This document shows, piece by piece, positions 1-11,349 of a stretch of 64,000 bases of DNA. Origin of the DNA: Saururus chinensis. Lineage: Eukaryota; Streptophyta; Magnoliopsida; Piperales; Saururaceae. The stretch lies in contig CP141147.1 of NCBI GenBank assembly GCA_035235625.1, forward strand, positions 13,443,001-13,507,000, in the 5' to 3' direction. Under the pieces are notes generated by a model, which saw nothing but the letters and a program-made list of their open reading frames with translations, searched no databases and was not told the DNA's origin. The position numbers and the translations under genes were made by a program. The first letter of the stretch is position 1. The number at the start of each line of letters is the position of its first letter.

Positions 1-152
1 CATCTAAAATGCAACTAATTTTCGTATTAGTATTTGAATATAACTTCTATGTTCCAATGCTTCAGACATTAATGAATAAACTTCAGCCAACGTAAACAAG
101 AAGGCATTACTTTATAGCATAATGATATCTGAAAACACTCACATCTAGAGAC

Positions 153-3100
153 CTGCATGGAAGCATCCTGTTGAGGAGCCCAATCATAGGCTCTGATATG
201 CATTTTTCCCAGCAGAAGTTTGCTGAAAACGGTCATCCCAGGGTGGTTATGCAGAGGAATTACCGCTTCTGAAGGCAAAAAGAAAATGCATAGCTGCAAA
301 AACAAATGAACTTACATAAATACTTCGTAAAAAAACATACATTGTTGTTTGCACAATATTCCATCTCAAATCCAGAAAAATATTCTTTTATCAAATCTGT
401 TACAAGGCAGGACTTATGTAAAACTACAACATGACTATATTAATCTTCCTCATGCTGTCATCATTCTATAAGGCCATTATACATAGTCGCAGAAAAATAT
501 GTGAAGGTGAAAATCAAATTTCATATTTCTTCACAATCAAATAATTAGATCAGAAGAGATATTTAGTGTAAAACCTGCTACTCTGATTAATATGAGTTCT
601 ATTGGTTTTTCTATAACCAAGTCCATGGAAGCCAATATGATAATAAATATTTTGAAACCAATTGTAAACAACATGAAACAGTAGAAACGAACTAAATGTC
701 CAAATAAAATTTAGTTAAAGAATATGATACTTTAATATGGCCGCACATAATCTATCAATTGCAAAAACTACTAAAAAAATGTTAGTCAAAGAAAAAGTAA
801 CTATTTTCTACAAGTCTGAAGCAATTGAAACATCAAAGAAAAAGCTAGATTGTGCATAACTTTCATTCCATGAACAGAAGAATTTAGTAACTATTACCTC
901 TTACACATCTAGTCCTAGAAGTAACAACTCTGAGAACTACAAATAATTTTATTGGGAGATTTATATCGATTTACACAATTCCTATGGAAAAGGTAATAGA
1001 AACTTGTAAACACGCACAAGTAATCAAAACTCCACATATTGAAAAAAAAGTGTTCCCTCCTTCCCAAAATCACTGACAGTAACCTCACAGACAACTAGCT
1101 TCTTATTTCAGATAAAGATTTAAATAATATCAATAACCACTCGTTAAACACGAAATTAAAACTTGTCACCTTTTCCTCATAGACAACTAGCGTCTTTTAC
1201 TGGATAAAGGTTAAAATAATATCAGTAACCCCTTGTACATAGAAAATTATATGTTGTCACGTTTTCCTCATTTCACTTGAAACCTGTAGGGTGATCATAA
1301 ACAAGCCAGTTTGAGCTTGTCTCTTTTTTTTATAAAGAGAAATGAACTCCATTTTTCTTCACATTACCATCTCAATCCTTACATCCCAAATAAATGCTGT
1401 CTGCATCCATTTCTGAATTACAATAGAGAGCTCATATTATAGCCTTTCTATAAGGACCCTTTTATCTGCATTTGAACACTTAAACCTAAGGAAAACACAA
1501 AGAAAATTGCAGATCTCCAACCAACAAAAAAAACATATTTCTTCAGTGTGTATCCACGTCTGAAGGGAACAAGAAGCAACTTTTAGCAGATCTTTTTATG
1601 GGCCGTTTGGGAGGTAGATTTTATGAGTGGAAAGTGATTTTTTTGAGTGGAAAGTGATTTCTGATGTGAAAACCGTTTGGAAGAATCATAAATCAAATTT
1701 TTGGGTCAATTCAAACCAAATTGACCCAAAATCTACTTTCTTCAAGCCTTGAATAAAACCATTTCTTTTTTTAAAGGATGTGAAAAGACATTTTACCCAT
1801 TTAGAGAAGACGTTTTACCCATTATGTTGGAGGATATTTTTGTCACTTTTACATGAAAATCAAAAGTGAGCTAAAATTTGATTTCTTTTTGAAATTATCT
1901 AATAAAACCCTAACCAAACCTCTTGTACTTTTGCATTTTTTATCAAAAATAAATTCTTACAAAGTCAGTTTCTTTCTACTTCAAATCATTAGCCAAACGG
2001 CCCCTATATTCACAAGCTTTTCCTATCGCCACCAAGGAAGGTTACCAAAAAAATTGGGAGAGAGGAGAGACCAGATTCTCTAGCCAACTCATTCCAATTA
2101 GTCCATAAACATGGGACAGGTAGTGCCTAAATTGTCGTGTAGGAATCAATTGCATCCCAATTATTGCAAACCTACACATCTAAGACAAACATTTGCCAAC
2201 CTCCCTTGTGGTAATGGCCATTAATATGTGCCAGAAAATGATCATCTAAATTTAATCTCCAAACAGTTCCATAAGCATTTGTCAATAAAAAAATAACTCA
2301 AGACTTTGGAGACTTCCAGATAAAAATACAAGGAGGCAAATCAGAGGAAAGTGATTAAAATGCTGACTACAAACATAATATTCTCTCAGGGTTGTAAACA
2401 ACAGCCATGGGACTCAAAGAAATAAGGAAATAGTTCAGCCAATCGACAGCCCAGTGAAGGTTTACAGCAAACAAAAATAAACACAGGAAGTGTTGACTGT
2501 GGTCCAGTATGATGTGAAGCTCGCAATGGAAGTCAGTGGTCAAGTGTGGTGTTCATTATGAGGCTGCCTAAAGAGAGACAACTAGCCAGTACAATGGAAA
2601 AAAAAAATTCTGTTTCCTAAGAACTTCAATCAGAAGCACCATCAATCCATCAAAAAATAAGAACAAGTAGGTTGTACAATCTTCTCTTATTCTACTACCC
2701 AAATTTTAAATTACAGTGCATTTTATATGTCAGCATTTGAAGGCTTTTAAAGATGAGAAGCTCCTTTTGAGGATATTCATGTACAACATATTTTGGTTGA
2801 GTCATCTTCTTTTCTGTTAGTGTGTAAAATTCAACCCTTTGAACTGCAGTTGGAAAAACATCATATATAATCAATGTGTGCATGACTGCCCTATTGCGTA
2901 ATGAGATTGCTTGCCTTAACCATTGAACCCGTGAAGCTTTCAAACAACCCTTTCACAAGACATAAACTGTCAAGGTTTTGTCTTTAAAAAGAATTCATGA
3001 ATCAAAAGAAAAACGATTTACAAGCCACTAAAATTATAAAGTCCAATGGACTGTTGCATGAATGCAAAACTTGTCATGTGATTGTCATGCAAATATAGTT

Positions 3101-3789
3101 ATGAAAAGCAGTGGATGATCTTACCGAAAAATTGTTGCATTTGTATATTGTTGTGTAAGTGATTCTTGGAGTTCCTTGCACAACGTCATTACCCTTGAAG
3201 AAAAGCAGATCCTTGCTTAAACTAAAATCTTCAGGTTTTATAGTATCTGCAAAACCGCCAAACCAGCTATCTTATCTATACTATTATTATTAAAATGGGG
3301 GGGGGGGGGGGGGTGTCATAGAAGTCCTAAATTACCCTTTACATGCCTAAAGTATTATTTATGAACTCTTGTTTATAAGCCGGGTAAATTGCTAAACTTG
3401 AAGCTCAATTTGCATATGATAATAAGATTCTAAATCTCTAGATTGCAGCATGTGTATTCTGCACATGCACTTCTGATAGTCTTATAAATCCCAAAAGCCT
3501 GATTAATATCAGTAAGTGAAACCTCAAAACAACAAGAAGAAAATAAAATAAGCGAATTTATATTCCAACATTTACCAAGAATAAGCTGTAATTTTTCAAT
3601 GTTATATGGTGGTGGTATGGTTCCAGGCCCATCGAACACTTCTCTACACGTATTAAACAGTAGCTGAACAGGAGTTGAGACTGCTTGCATAGTAGGCTTC
3701 TTAATTCTGTGGCATTTCTTCCGCAAAATTTTCTTCCTTTGCCTCAGCACATCTTCTTTGTTTACCACCTGACCTGAATAGGTTTTCAT
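153..3789 (-). CDS. PCO: Plant cysteine oxidase (PCO1/2-type), 5' part, three coding exons; gene runs off the left edge
   Basis: Three exons join in frame: 3789-3576 (71 codons plus one base), 3246-3125 and 293-153. All have GT donors and AG acceptors, and intron phases are 1 then 0. Exon 1 holds a Lys/Arg-rich stretch ([14 protein letters not shown]) and the family block [12 protein letters not shown]. Exon 2 continues as [10 protein letters not shown]. Exon 3 has the cupin signature [20 protein letters not shown], whose two histidines are expected Fe(II) ligands; the third ligand lies in exons beyond base 1. The family dioxygenates N-terminal cysteine of ERF-VII factors, sending them to N-degron turnover in normal oxygen. 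Bases 1-152 are intron 3. The ATG at 3789 is the only in-frame ATG upstream of the conserved block that fits family N-termini, though an upstream coding exon cannot be excluded. No damage is seen. It resembles PCO1/PCO2 (basic N-terminus) more than PCO4/5. Confidence 0.93.
294..3124 (-). other. Intron 2 of the PCO gene
   Basis: This 2.8-kb AT-rich intron has a GT donor at 3124-3123 and an acceptor reading tttttgcag just before 293. Apart from the MITE at 1600-2003 I recognise no gene in it. Confidence 0.85.
1600..2003. mobile_element. MITE-like element inside PCO intron 2
   Basis: The ends are an 11-bp perfect inverted repeat, GGGCCGTTTGG at 1600-1610 and CCAAACGGCCC at 1993-2003. The ~404-bp interior is AT-rich and non-coding. 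Near 1699-1731 there is an internal hairpin whose arms are TTTTGGGTCAATT and its complement. TIRs starting GGGCCGTTTGG are common in small plant hAT- or Harbinger-like MITEs. The flanks (tat on both sides, one base offset on the right) do not settle the target duplication, so the superfamily is left open. Confidence 0.65.
3297..3314. repeat. Poly-G run of 18
   Basis: An uninterrupted 18-base G run in PCO intron 1 (3247-3575), 50 bp upstream of the exon 2 acceptor in gene orientation. Its length is likely polymorphic or affected by sequencing error. Confidence 0.9.
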
Positions 3790-4870
3790 CCCAAAAATAT
3801 AAAGAATGCGAATAATTCTCCCCAAAAGTCAAATCCCTTTCTATATTCCAAGCGATGTACACTGTCTTTTATCACTGCAGAACCCACACTACTATGCACA
3901 AGAGAATTCCGAACCTATCATCTTCCATCCCATTTGTCAATTCTGCAATATTAATAAAACTCTACATGAGAAAAAAAAAAAAAGAAGCCAAAAATTTCAA
4001 TAATCACCCTGGATGAGACAGGCATTCAAAACTCCATTCACCATTTGATAAAACTATATCACTGCTCGGACTAATTAACATGCATGAACTCTTACACCTC
4101 AATCATAGGCAGAAAATTCCCTCTTTCATAAAGAAAGATTTCACATAGAAATTTCTCAAGTTCAAGTTCCAGCAGATCATACCCAAAACCAAATTTTCAA
4201 GATCATAACTAGTAAAGGTATGAAGTATGACAGGAGTATAGGACAGGAAGACAGCCGGATTCCAGCAGACAGAACCCCAAAAAGAAAACCAACAACTAGA
4301 TACCAGAAAGAAAGGAAATAAGACAAAAGGCATGCACAGACTCATCGATTTTCCGACCACCAAAGCATTTCATAGCCAATTCGAAGCAAGATCCAGTAGA
4401 TCGAACCTCACAAGAAAAAATACAGATGACAGCAAGTACGTATCAAAAAGAAAGGACATAAGACGAGAGACATACATAATATCATCAATTTGCAGAGCAC
4501 CAGGGAATTCCTTAGTAAATCTGAAGCAAGAACGACAACAACGACGGTGATGAAGAAGGAGTAGCAGCAGAAGAAGGTGAAGGGCAAGAGGGAAGTTGCG
4601 ATAATTATTGAAGGGAGAGGTGATGGGGTGGAGAGAGTTAAAACCAGGGGCCATCAGCCTCCCTGTTGCAAAACCAGGCAGCTGACTGAGAGGCTGTAGG
4701 GGGGGGTTGCTTCTTTGAATTGAAGCCAACAGTGGAATTGGAAAGGAAAGCCAGCAGTCTTTTGCGTTCCGAACAAACTGCTTGTTCCGGTGGATCGCCC
4801 ACTGTCTCTCCGAGTCTCCCCCGGTATTGACTGAAGGATGGTGGTTATGACAAATTACAGTTAGACCCCT
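3790..4870 (-). promoter_or_regulatory. PCO 5' leader and promoter region (extent uncertain)
   Basis: About 1.1 kb upstream of the PCO start codon with no convincing coding sequence. Near 4540-4590 the minus strand is a CT-rich tract of the kind often found in plant 5' leaders. I could not place a TATA box or a leader intron. Confidence 0.4.
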
Positions 4871-5132
4871 GAGGCAATAAATATACGGGAAATATTATGA
4901 AGTTCTTGACACCATAAATTTCAACGAGAATGCGCGTAAAAAGTTATTAGGGAAGGAGAAAGTCTTAAAAAAAATAAAGTTTTTTTATTTAATTTTTTTA
5001 AAAAAAATTATTTAAATAATAATTTTTAAAAATAAAATTTACTAATTTTACTAAAATCACCTAATTTTATATAATTTTAAAATTTTTATATAATTTTAAA
5101 ATTAAATTTATGTTGATTTCATTTTTTTTAAA
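4871..5132. other. AT-rich spacer
   Basis: Low-complexity A/T sequence. The block at 5004-5036, built around the palindrome ATTATTTAAATAAT, reappears inverted near 8187-8213, outside the better-defined inverted repeat that flanks the XRN fragment. Because it is so AT-rich this is weak support only. Confidence 0.4.
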
Positions 5133-5176
5133 GACAAAATTAATTTATCGATTTATAGACTTAACCCAATTTTGTC
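5133..5176 (+). repeat. Left arm of inverted repeat flanking the XRN fragment
   Basis: 44 bp whose reverse complement matches 7967-8011 at about 36 of 45 positions with one gap. Mismatches are almost all transitions. The shared core is GGTTAAGTC followed by ATAAAT and GATAAA. Confidence 0.65.
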
Positions 5177-5371
5177 TTTCAAAAGCCGAAATCACCTTAA
5201 GGCAACGAAATTGCCTTTTTGTCCTTCTCAACGATGAAATCACCTTTTTAAGTTAGATCGTCTTTGGTTCTTCCTCCTACTGCTACTTTTTTTTTGGAGT
5301 TCGCTATGAAACCTGAATAGTGGTCCGCAGCTGTGCTTTTGAAGTTTTATGTGAACTTGTGTTCTATGCAG

Positions 5372-7165
5372 TACGAACCCCCAGCTTCTTATGAAGAGGT
5401 CTTTGACAACATTTTTGCTTACATTGACCCGATTATTCACTTGGTTCGGCCCAGGAAGCTGCTGTACATGGCAATTGGTATGTTTCCAAGCTTCTCTCCG
5501 TTCTTTTTCGTTGCATCTTGTTCTCCAAATGTAGTTGTTACGTTCATCATGTCACCTTTTTTCCGTTCTTGTTCTTTAACAACACTGATGTGCCTTGGAA
5601 GACCCTCTAAGATTATCAAATCCAATAAGAAAGTGATAACAGTTCAGGATTAAGTCATATAGTATAAGTCACTTTTGATGTTGGATTTCGGATTCAGGGC
5701 CAGGCACTCCTCACAGTTAACCACAACCACAGGTGAAATAAATCCACAGGGTGGGTGCTGGAACTCATGTCTATGAATTCGTCGGATTAAATTACGTGAG
5801 ATATGTATCATGAAGTCATTACAATGTACTTGGCGGAACTATCTTATCTAACTTGCTCCCTTTCAAGTTGGTTAAGTTCACTAATGTTCTTTAAATTTTA
5901 TGTTTGTTATTCCGAACTAATTAAAGATGGAGTGGCACCACAAGCGAAGATTAATAAGCAGCGATCTGGACTAATTCTAACAGCAAAAGCTGCAGAGCTT
6001 ATTGTGAGCCCCTTTATGCCTTCGTTGTGATAATTTCTGTTGGGATTATATTTTTCAATAGTATAGTGTTTTAATAGTATCTTGTTTTCTTTCGCTAAGT
6101 GTTTGGATTTTTTGTCACTGAATTTAAATAGGATGAAGATGAGGAGAAACTACGACAAGAATTTGAAATTGAAGGGAAGAAACTTTTACCCAAACACTCA
6201 GCCCTAGATTCTATTGTTATAGCCCACGGAACAGAATTTATGAACAACATATTAAATGCTCTACATCAATACATATGCTCAAGATTAAACACCGATATCA
6301 GATGGAATGGCATTAAGGTAATGATGGTAACTGTTATGTTTATACTTACTAGTGAATGCAGTGATTTTGGTTGCTTGCTTAAAATCCACTTCGTATATAT
6401 TCAAATGTTCCTGATTTGTTTGAGTTTTTAATGTTTAAATTTCTTGATGAACTTGTCCTTTAGGTAATTCTCTCTGATGCAAATGTTCCTGGTGAAGGGG
6501 AACATAAAATTATGTCCTTCATACGGGTACAGCGTAGCCTTCCTGGATATGATCCAAATTTAAGACAGTCTATATGGCATGGTAAGGACTGCTTTGCAGC
6601 CGCTGGTGACTTGAACAGATATTGCTGATTAGTTATTGCAAGTTAACAATGATTGTAGTTATATGTGCTACTTGTGACTCTTGCTTAAGGAATTTCAGGA
6701 TGCTGATTTAATCATTTTGGCGCTTGCAAGTCATGAAGTTCATATCTCCGTTTTGAGAGAGGTTGCTGAGACTGGACAGGTCCTAATTTTTAAATGTAGC
6801 TTACAAATCATGATTGCTTCATGTTTCAGCTATTTGATGGTTAACCTTTTTGGTTTTGTACATATTTTAAACTACATTTTACCCTCTGTTATGAGTATAT
6901 ATATTAAGTAGGGGGTAATTTTCACATGTCAACAGTCTATTTTTTGCTAAGTTATGGTTTTTTATATTGAAGAAGCCATCTAATACTCCCTTGTGAATGT
7001 TTTTTATTTATTGAAGAAGCCATCTAATATCTACAACTTGACATGGAAATCCCTGATGTGCCTCATGAAGTGGATTTTGAGAGAGTTGTAGATGATTTTG
7101 TGTTCATGAGTTTCTTTAGTGGAAACGATTTCCTTCCACATCTACCGTCCTTTGAGATGCATGAG
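5372..7165 (+). pseudogene. Fragment of an XRN-type 5'-3' exoribonuclease gene, decayed
   Basis: Six exon-like blocks follow the XRN order: 5372-5477 (FDNIFAYIDPI, VRPRKLLYMAI), 5927-6003 (DGVAPQAKINKQRS), 6132-6317 (EKLRQEFEIEGKKLLPK, HGTEFM), 6464-6581 ([20 protein letters not shown]), 6699-6779 (DADLIILALASHEVHISVLRE) and about 7038-7165 (VDFERVVDDFVF, FSGNDFLPHLP). Most keep GT/AG borders, so the copy arose from DNA rather than mRNA. XRNs degrade 5'-monophosphorylated RNA. Catalytic motifs [15 protein letters not shown] and GNDF are visible. Missing are the N-terminal exon with the first active-site aspartate (MNGIIH region), the zinc-knuckle exon expected after 6779, and the C-terminal half. 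The 6464-6581 block is two bases short relative to the family reading RHCLYGL, which shifts the frame, and a ~20-bp duplication (6966 and 7011) precedes the last exon. Confidence 0.88.
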
Positions 7166-7966
7166 GTTTATATCTCCATTTCTCTGTTCTTGATTTATGA
7201 CCTATTAGTATCATTCATGTTGGCAGTAGTCATTATAATGTACTGTTTTTTTATTCTTATATCAAAGGACAATGTACTGTTTCTAGGCATATAGATGTTT
7301 TTTTTATTCTTATATCAAAGGACAATGTGTTGTACGGCACGAAGCTTATAACATATTGAATCTTCTTGTAGACCATTACGGAGGTAGATATTCAGAAAAC
7401 AACACTCGTTACGAGTGTCTATGGGGGCAACAAAGTGACAATAACAGGTAAGAATTTTGACCATAAACTTTTTTATTTTTACATACATAGGCAGAAGGTA
7501 ATATGTAACTATATGCTACCAGGTGCTATGGTAGAGGGAAAGTGTCTGCCAATGGTTCCTATTCTAATAAGAACTTTTAAACTGATTCAACAGAAGTTCG
7601 AAATAAGGAGATTTATGTGTCTCCATATCATCGGGATTCAGAGGCCGGTTTGGGATGCATTCAATCAAGGAAGGTGAAAAGCTTGGGATAAGGGCAACAA
7701 TAGCTCAACAACGGGATGGCTGGAAGATTGGTAGTAGAAGCCTACATTTTAGGCTTCTAGGGGCCGAGGAACCTAACCTCCTCTTTCAAGGGCAGTCAGA
7801 AGACAATGCCGCCTGATGAATAGAGTAGTGGAAACTATGATACCAGTAGCCGAGGTGGAAGATCACCATCCTTATAACGAGGTGGAGGAACACATGTTGT
7901 GGAGCTACGAGCTTCTGGCCAACAATGGATGTGCAAATTTCCAAGTGCTATGATTTCGTCATTTAG
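7166..7966 (+). other. Unrecognised sequence downstream of the XRN fragment
   Basis: No further XRN exons were found. Short open blocks such as ITEVDIQKTTLVTSVYGG (7372-7440) and EIYVSPYHRDSEAGLGCIQS (7608-7670) look coding-like, but I do not recognise them. They may be parts of another captured gene. Confidence 0.35.
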
Positions 7967-8011
7967 GACGAAATCAGGTTAAGTCTTATAAATTGATAAA
8001 CCAATTTCATC
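7967..8011 (-). repeat. Right arm of inverted repeat flanking the XRN fragment
   Basis: Inverted match of 5133-5176 (about 80%). It sits among short GATTTCGTC / GACGAAATC palindromes at 7952-7978 and 8021-8049 that could fold into hairpins. It may be the subterminal part of a transposon end. Confidence 0.65.
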
Positions 8012-8580
8012 CTTTAAAAAGACGAAATCAATTTAAACCTGATTTCGTCCTTCTAAAGGATAAAATTATATAAATTTTTTTAAAAAAAAAGCCACATAGG
8101 CAATAGCTGTTTGCTGGCGCCTGCATGGCAAAAAGCAACACTACTTTGGGAAATATTTCCTAAAATGGTCTGAAGTGGTAAATATTTTTTTAATTATTAT
8201 TTAAATAATTTTCCCTTTTAAAAATATGTAATTATTATCTTCTTTTTTATTTTTTTCCTTTTTTATATTTCTTGTCATCACTCCCTTGGCCATGTGCCTT
8301 TAGTGGCCTCCAGAGTGACCGTCACAACTTTAAATCTCACTCTTCCTCTATATTTTTCCTCTCTTCTCCCTGACTCGGGGCCCCACAATTGGCAGCTGCC
8401 ATGATCAATCTAGTCGCCTTTGTTTTAGATCTGACCATGGCTTGACAACTATTTTTGGTGGCACAACTATGATAAGCACAGTAAAAAAGCAAGCCAGGTG
8501 CTACTACCATCTAGTCATGCTAGTCGCAAGTGTAGAGTGGCTGACTAGCGGAAGCATGGCGGTCCTCAAGCCCGGGGAGC
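8012..8580. other. AT-rich intergenic sequence
   Basis: No gene recognised. The stretch carries the inverted AT block near 8187-8213 and otherwise looks like unstructured spacer. Confidence 0.4.
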
Positions 8581-9560
8581 ACAAAGCATAAAAATTTTGA
8601 CTTTTTACCGATTGACAACACAAGAAGAATAAACATACAATTACATAAGTAATAAAACATGTAATTAAGGGCATGCAAATAATGAAAACAAAATTATTGT
8701 GCAAATACTGATCTTGGGCTGATTAGCCCCTGAACGTGCTTTAGCCTTCACACCAGTGTCCAATCACAATTGATTACGCAAAGGAAGTGGTTTTACCTTT
8801 TTATATGAAGATCCCTCTTCTACCCTTCTCTTGGATTGAAAGCATAGCAAGGAGGCGATCCAAGCCTTGTCCTTGAAGCCAAGAACCAACAAAGAGGGTG
8901 ATCTCCCTCCAGCACCATGTCTAAGAGAGGTTTTAAGGAGAAGGAGAAGGGCGGCCAGCATTTATGCTCTCACAAAACCAAGAGGGGGCCAAACCAATGG
9001 AGAGGGGGGGGGGGGCGGATTGGGAGAGAGAAGAAGAGAAGGGGTCAGCCACCAAAAACTAGGGCTCTCTCCTCTCTTAGCCTCCCTTTTATATTATTCC
9101 TCATAACCTCTTAAGTGGGCCTCTTAGACGGGCTGCATAAGCTAGACTTGTCGAATTTTAGGGTTCTACTTAGAGGGTCTGACACAATGAGAGTGGGCTC
9201 TGCTCCTCAGAGTGCGCGGAGGCCTAGACCCCTGCACACGTCCAAGCCCATGACAGGGTTGACCCTTTGCTAACCATGTGTCCAACCATCAACACTTATT
9301 TGTGAGTTGGGCCCCATAATGTGTTAATGTACATCCTAGTCATTTGCCTAGTGTTTAAGTGTGACAAATGCAGATCCCATTAGAATTCAGGTCACAATGG
9401 CTCATGTCGGATCGGGACAACCCCCCCCCAACTAACCTTGGACCCCATGGCCCTTGCCAGCTCACCCGAACTGCGAACAATGTAGACCAAAATGGGCCCG
9501 AGCTCATACCCTGGTCCAACAGCAAGAGCTTTTTGATTGTGCTAGTTGCGACCACTCTCT
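8580..9560 (-). mobile_element. Probable LTR-like remnant
   Basis: On the minus strand a TATA-like AATATAAAAGGGAGG lies near 9083-9098, followed by a purine/pyrimidine-biased leader. This resembles a plant LTR promoter. Neither end nor coding sequence could be defined. G- and C-runs (9002-9015, 9421-9428) lie inside it. Confidence 0.3.
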
Positions 9561-9839
9561 AGAGCATTAGTCGTCGTTCGATTGTCAAATATGGCCAAAT
9601 ATGCTCTTGAGTCACCGTTAGAGGTGTGCTGAACTACTGTGAAGGTGCATCAAACCTCTGTAGAATAGTCTCCAGACTATTGTCCTCTCTGTCAGAGCAT
9701 TTCTGAGTTTAGTGGAGGTCTGCCTGAGCTCCACAGAGTATTGTCAGACCTTCACCACTGCTGCAACAGTTCAACAAAGATAGCAAAACACAAAACAAGA
9801 CTGCAATACAAAACTATAAAATTCTACTCTGAATAAAAC
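9561..9839. other. Unassigned sequence
   Basis: No feature recognised between the LTR-like remnant and the next LTR start at 9840. Confidence 0.4.
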
Positions 9840-9952
9840 TGTAATACCCCACTTTTTTTTATTTCAATTTAGAATTTTTATCATTGAATTTTGGTTCTAG
9901 TAGGCAGGTAAATGGGTATGTGAAACTTAGCCAGGCGAGCACACTGGGCAAG

Positions 9953-11349
9953 TGTTGTTACGTCCAAACCAAGACTATGAAGTAGTTTAATTCTAATTTA
10001 TTTTTTACTTGTCAACTGTAGTAAACAAGGTCGATCCACAGGGAAAGCCTTGTGCGACAAAGAAAATGATTACTAAAAAAATAAAATAGAGAATGAAGGT
10101 AAAAGAGATAATATGAGACAATTAAAGAGAAAGTGCTAAGGCTTCAGAAATCCACTTGTAATAAATCTCTAATATATATTTTATTCAAATGATAACTCAA
10201 TTAAGATCAAATAAAAATTCATTTTAATCGGAAAATTTAATTCTTAAAGAACTTTGAAATAGAATAATAGTAATTGATTGTTTACTATGTGATAGTATTA
10301 AGTATATAATCAAAGGGAATTATAAGCATTCAGCATACCTTTTGTCAATGTCAAATCAAATAATTATATAGATTATAAACTCCTTAAGTATGAAATATTA
10401 ATTTAAAATGATAAAAAACTTTCTTGAATCAAAATAGCCATTAAATATAAAGTACAAGCTTCATCCTTAACCTTAACCAAGAGCTTAGAAAGCCAATACA
10501 CAAAACTAAAAACAAAAGCTACAATATAAGAGAAGAAAAATAGGAGAAGAGAGCTCCAAAAGGAGGGAATGATGCCTCTGCCACGTCTACCCATTTATTT
10601 ATAGGAGTAAGAGGGGTTGCTTCAAAGGGGAATGTCCAATCATATCCCTTGATTGCTTGATTGGTTGCTTCTTTAGAAATAATTAGACTTTAAATCAATT
10701 AAATAAATTAATAAGTACCTTTGAATCTTCCTTTAGTTATCCAATCAGCCTCATTGTCTTTCCTTATATATATTAATCACAACCAATGAAAATATACTTC
10801 ATGTGTTGGCCTCATATAGACCATTTTGTCCCTAAAGTTGATTGTGAGAGCCAGTTAACTAGTTGTCCCTTTGCATACTAGATTTGACCCATATATTTTA
10901 AGAATTATGAATTTTGTCCTGAAATATTGATTGTAGCCACTGAAGTCTTCTTTCTAATGCTGTCCAAATCGTATCAATCTGAATTATACATAGAAAGATA
11001 TGGTTGAAATACTAAGGATGTGTCAATCTATCCAAATCAACTTCTTCCCCAATTTAGTTCTTTTGAACCAAATCTGAAATCCAACCGGTCCAAAAGGGTT
11101 TGTTCGACCATTCCATACATATTTAGACTATTAGGAGCTCATTCTTCACTTTTAAATAGATTTGGGTAGTTGGGCTTCACTTTTTCTTCTACTTGGATCT
11201 TGTTGAAGCCTATTTGGACATGTAAACACAATTAAGGTTTAACTAATCTATTCAAAACATAAATAGCCTAAATAATTAATGAATTACATAAAATAAGATT
11301 GCAATTCAAAATTTTAAAATATTTAATTAAACATTATTTAAGTGTATCA
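9953..11349 (-). mobile_element. 3' LTR of element A
   Basis: 1,397 bp. On the plus strand it begins TGTTGTTACGTCC and ends AGTGTATCA; next to it on the internal side is the polypurine-type tract aataccccccaacc. A minus-strand TATA (CCTATAAATAAATGG) lies near 10590-10605. The LTR shares most of its length with those at 29892, 35730, 38457, 44878 and 53177. Confidence 0.9.

Noticed and set aside
5372-7165. A functional XRN gene
   Set aside because: N-terminal catalytic exon, zinc-knuckle exon and C-terminal half are missing and one exon is two bases short of the family frame.
8867-9114. Short basic frames (MSKRGFKEKEKGGQ and similar)
   Set aside because: Purine-rich LTR-like leader sequence, with overlapping open frames in two phases and no family match.
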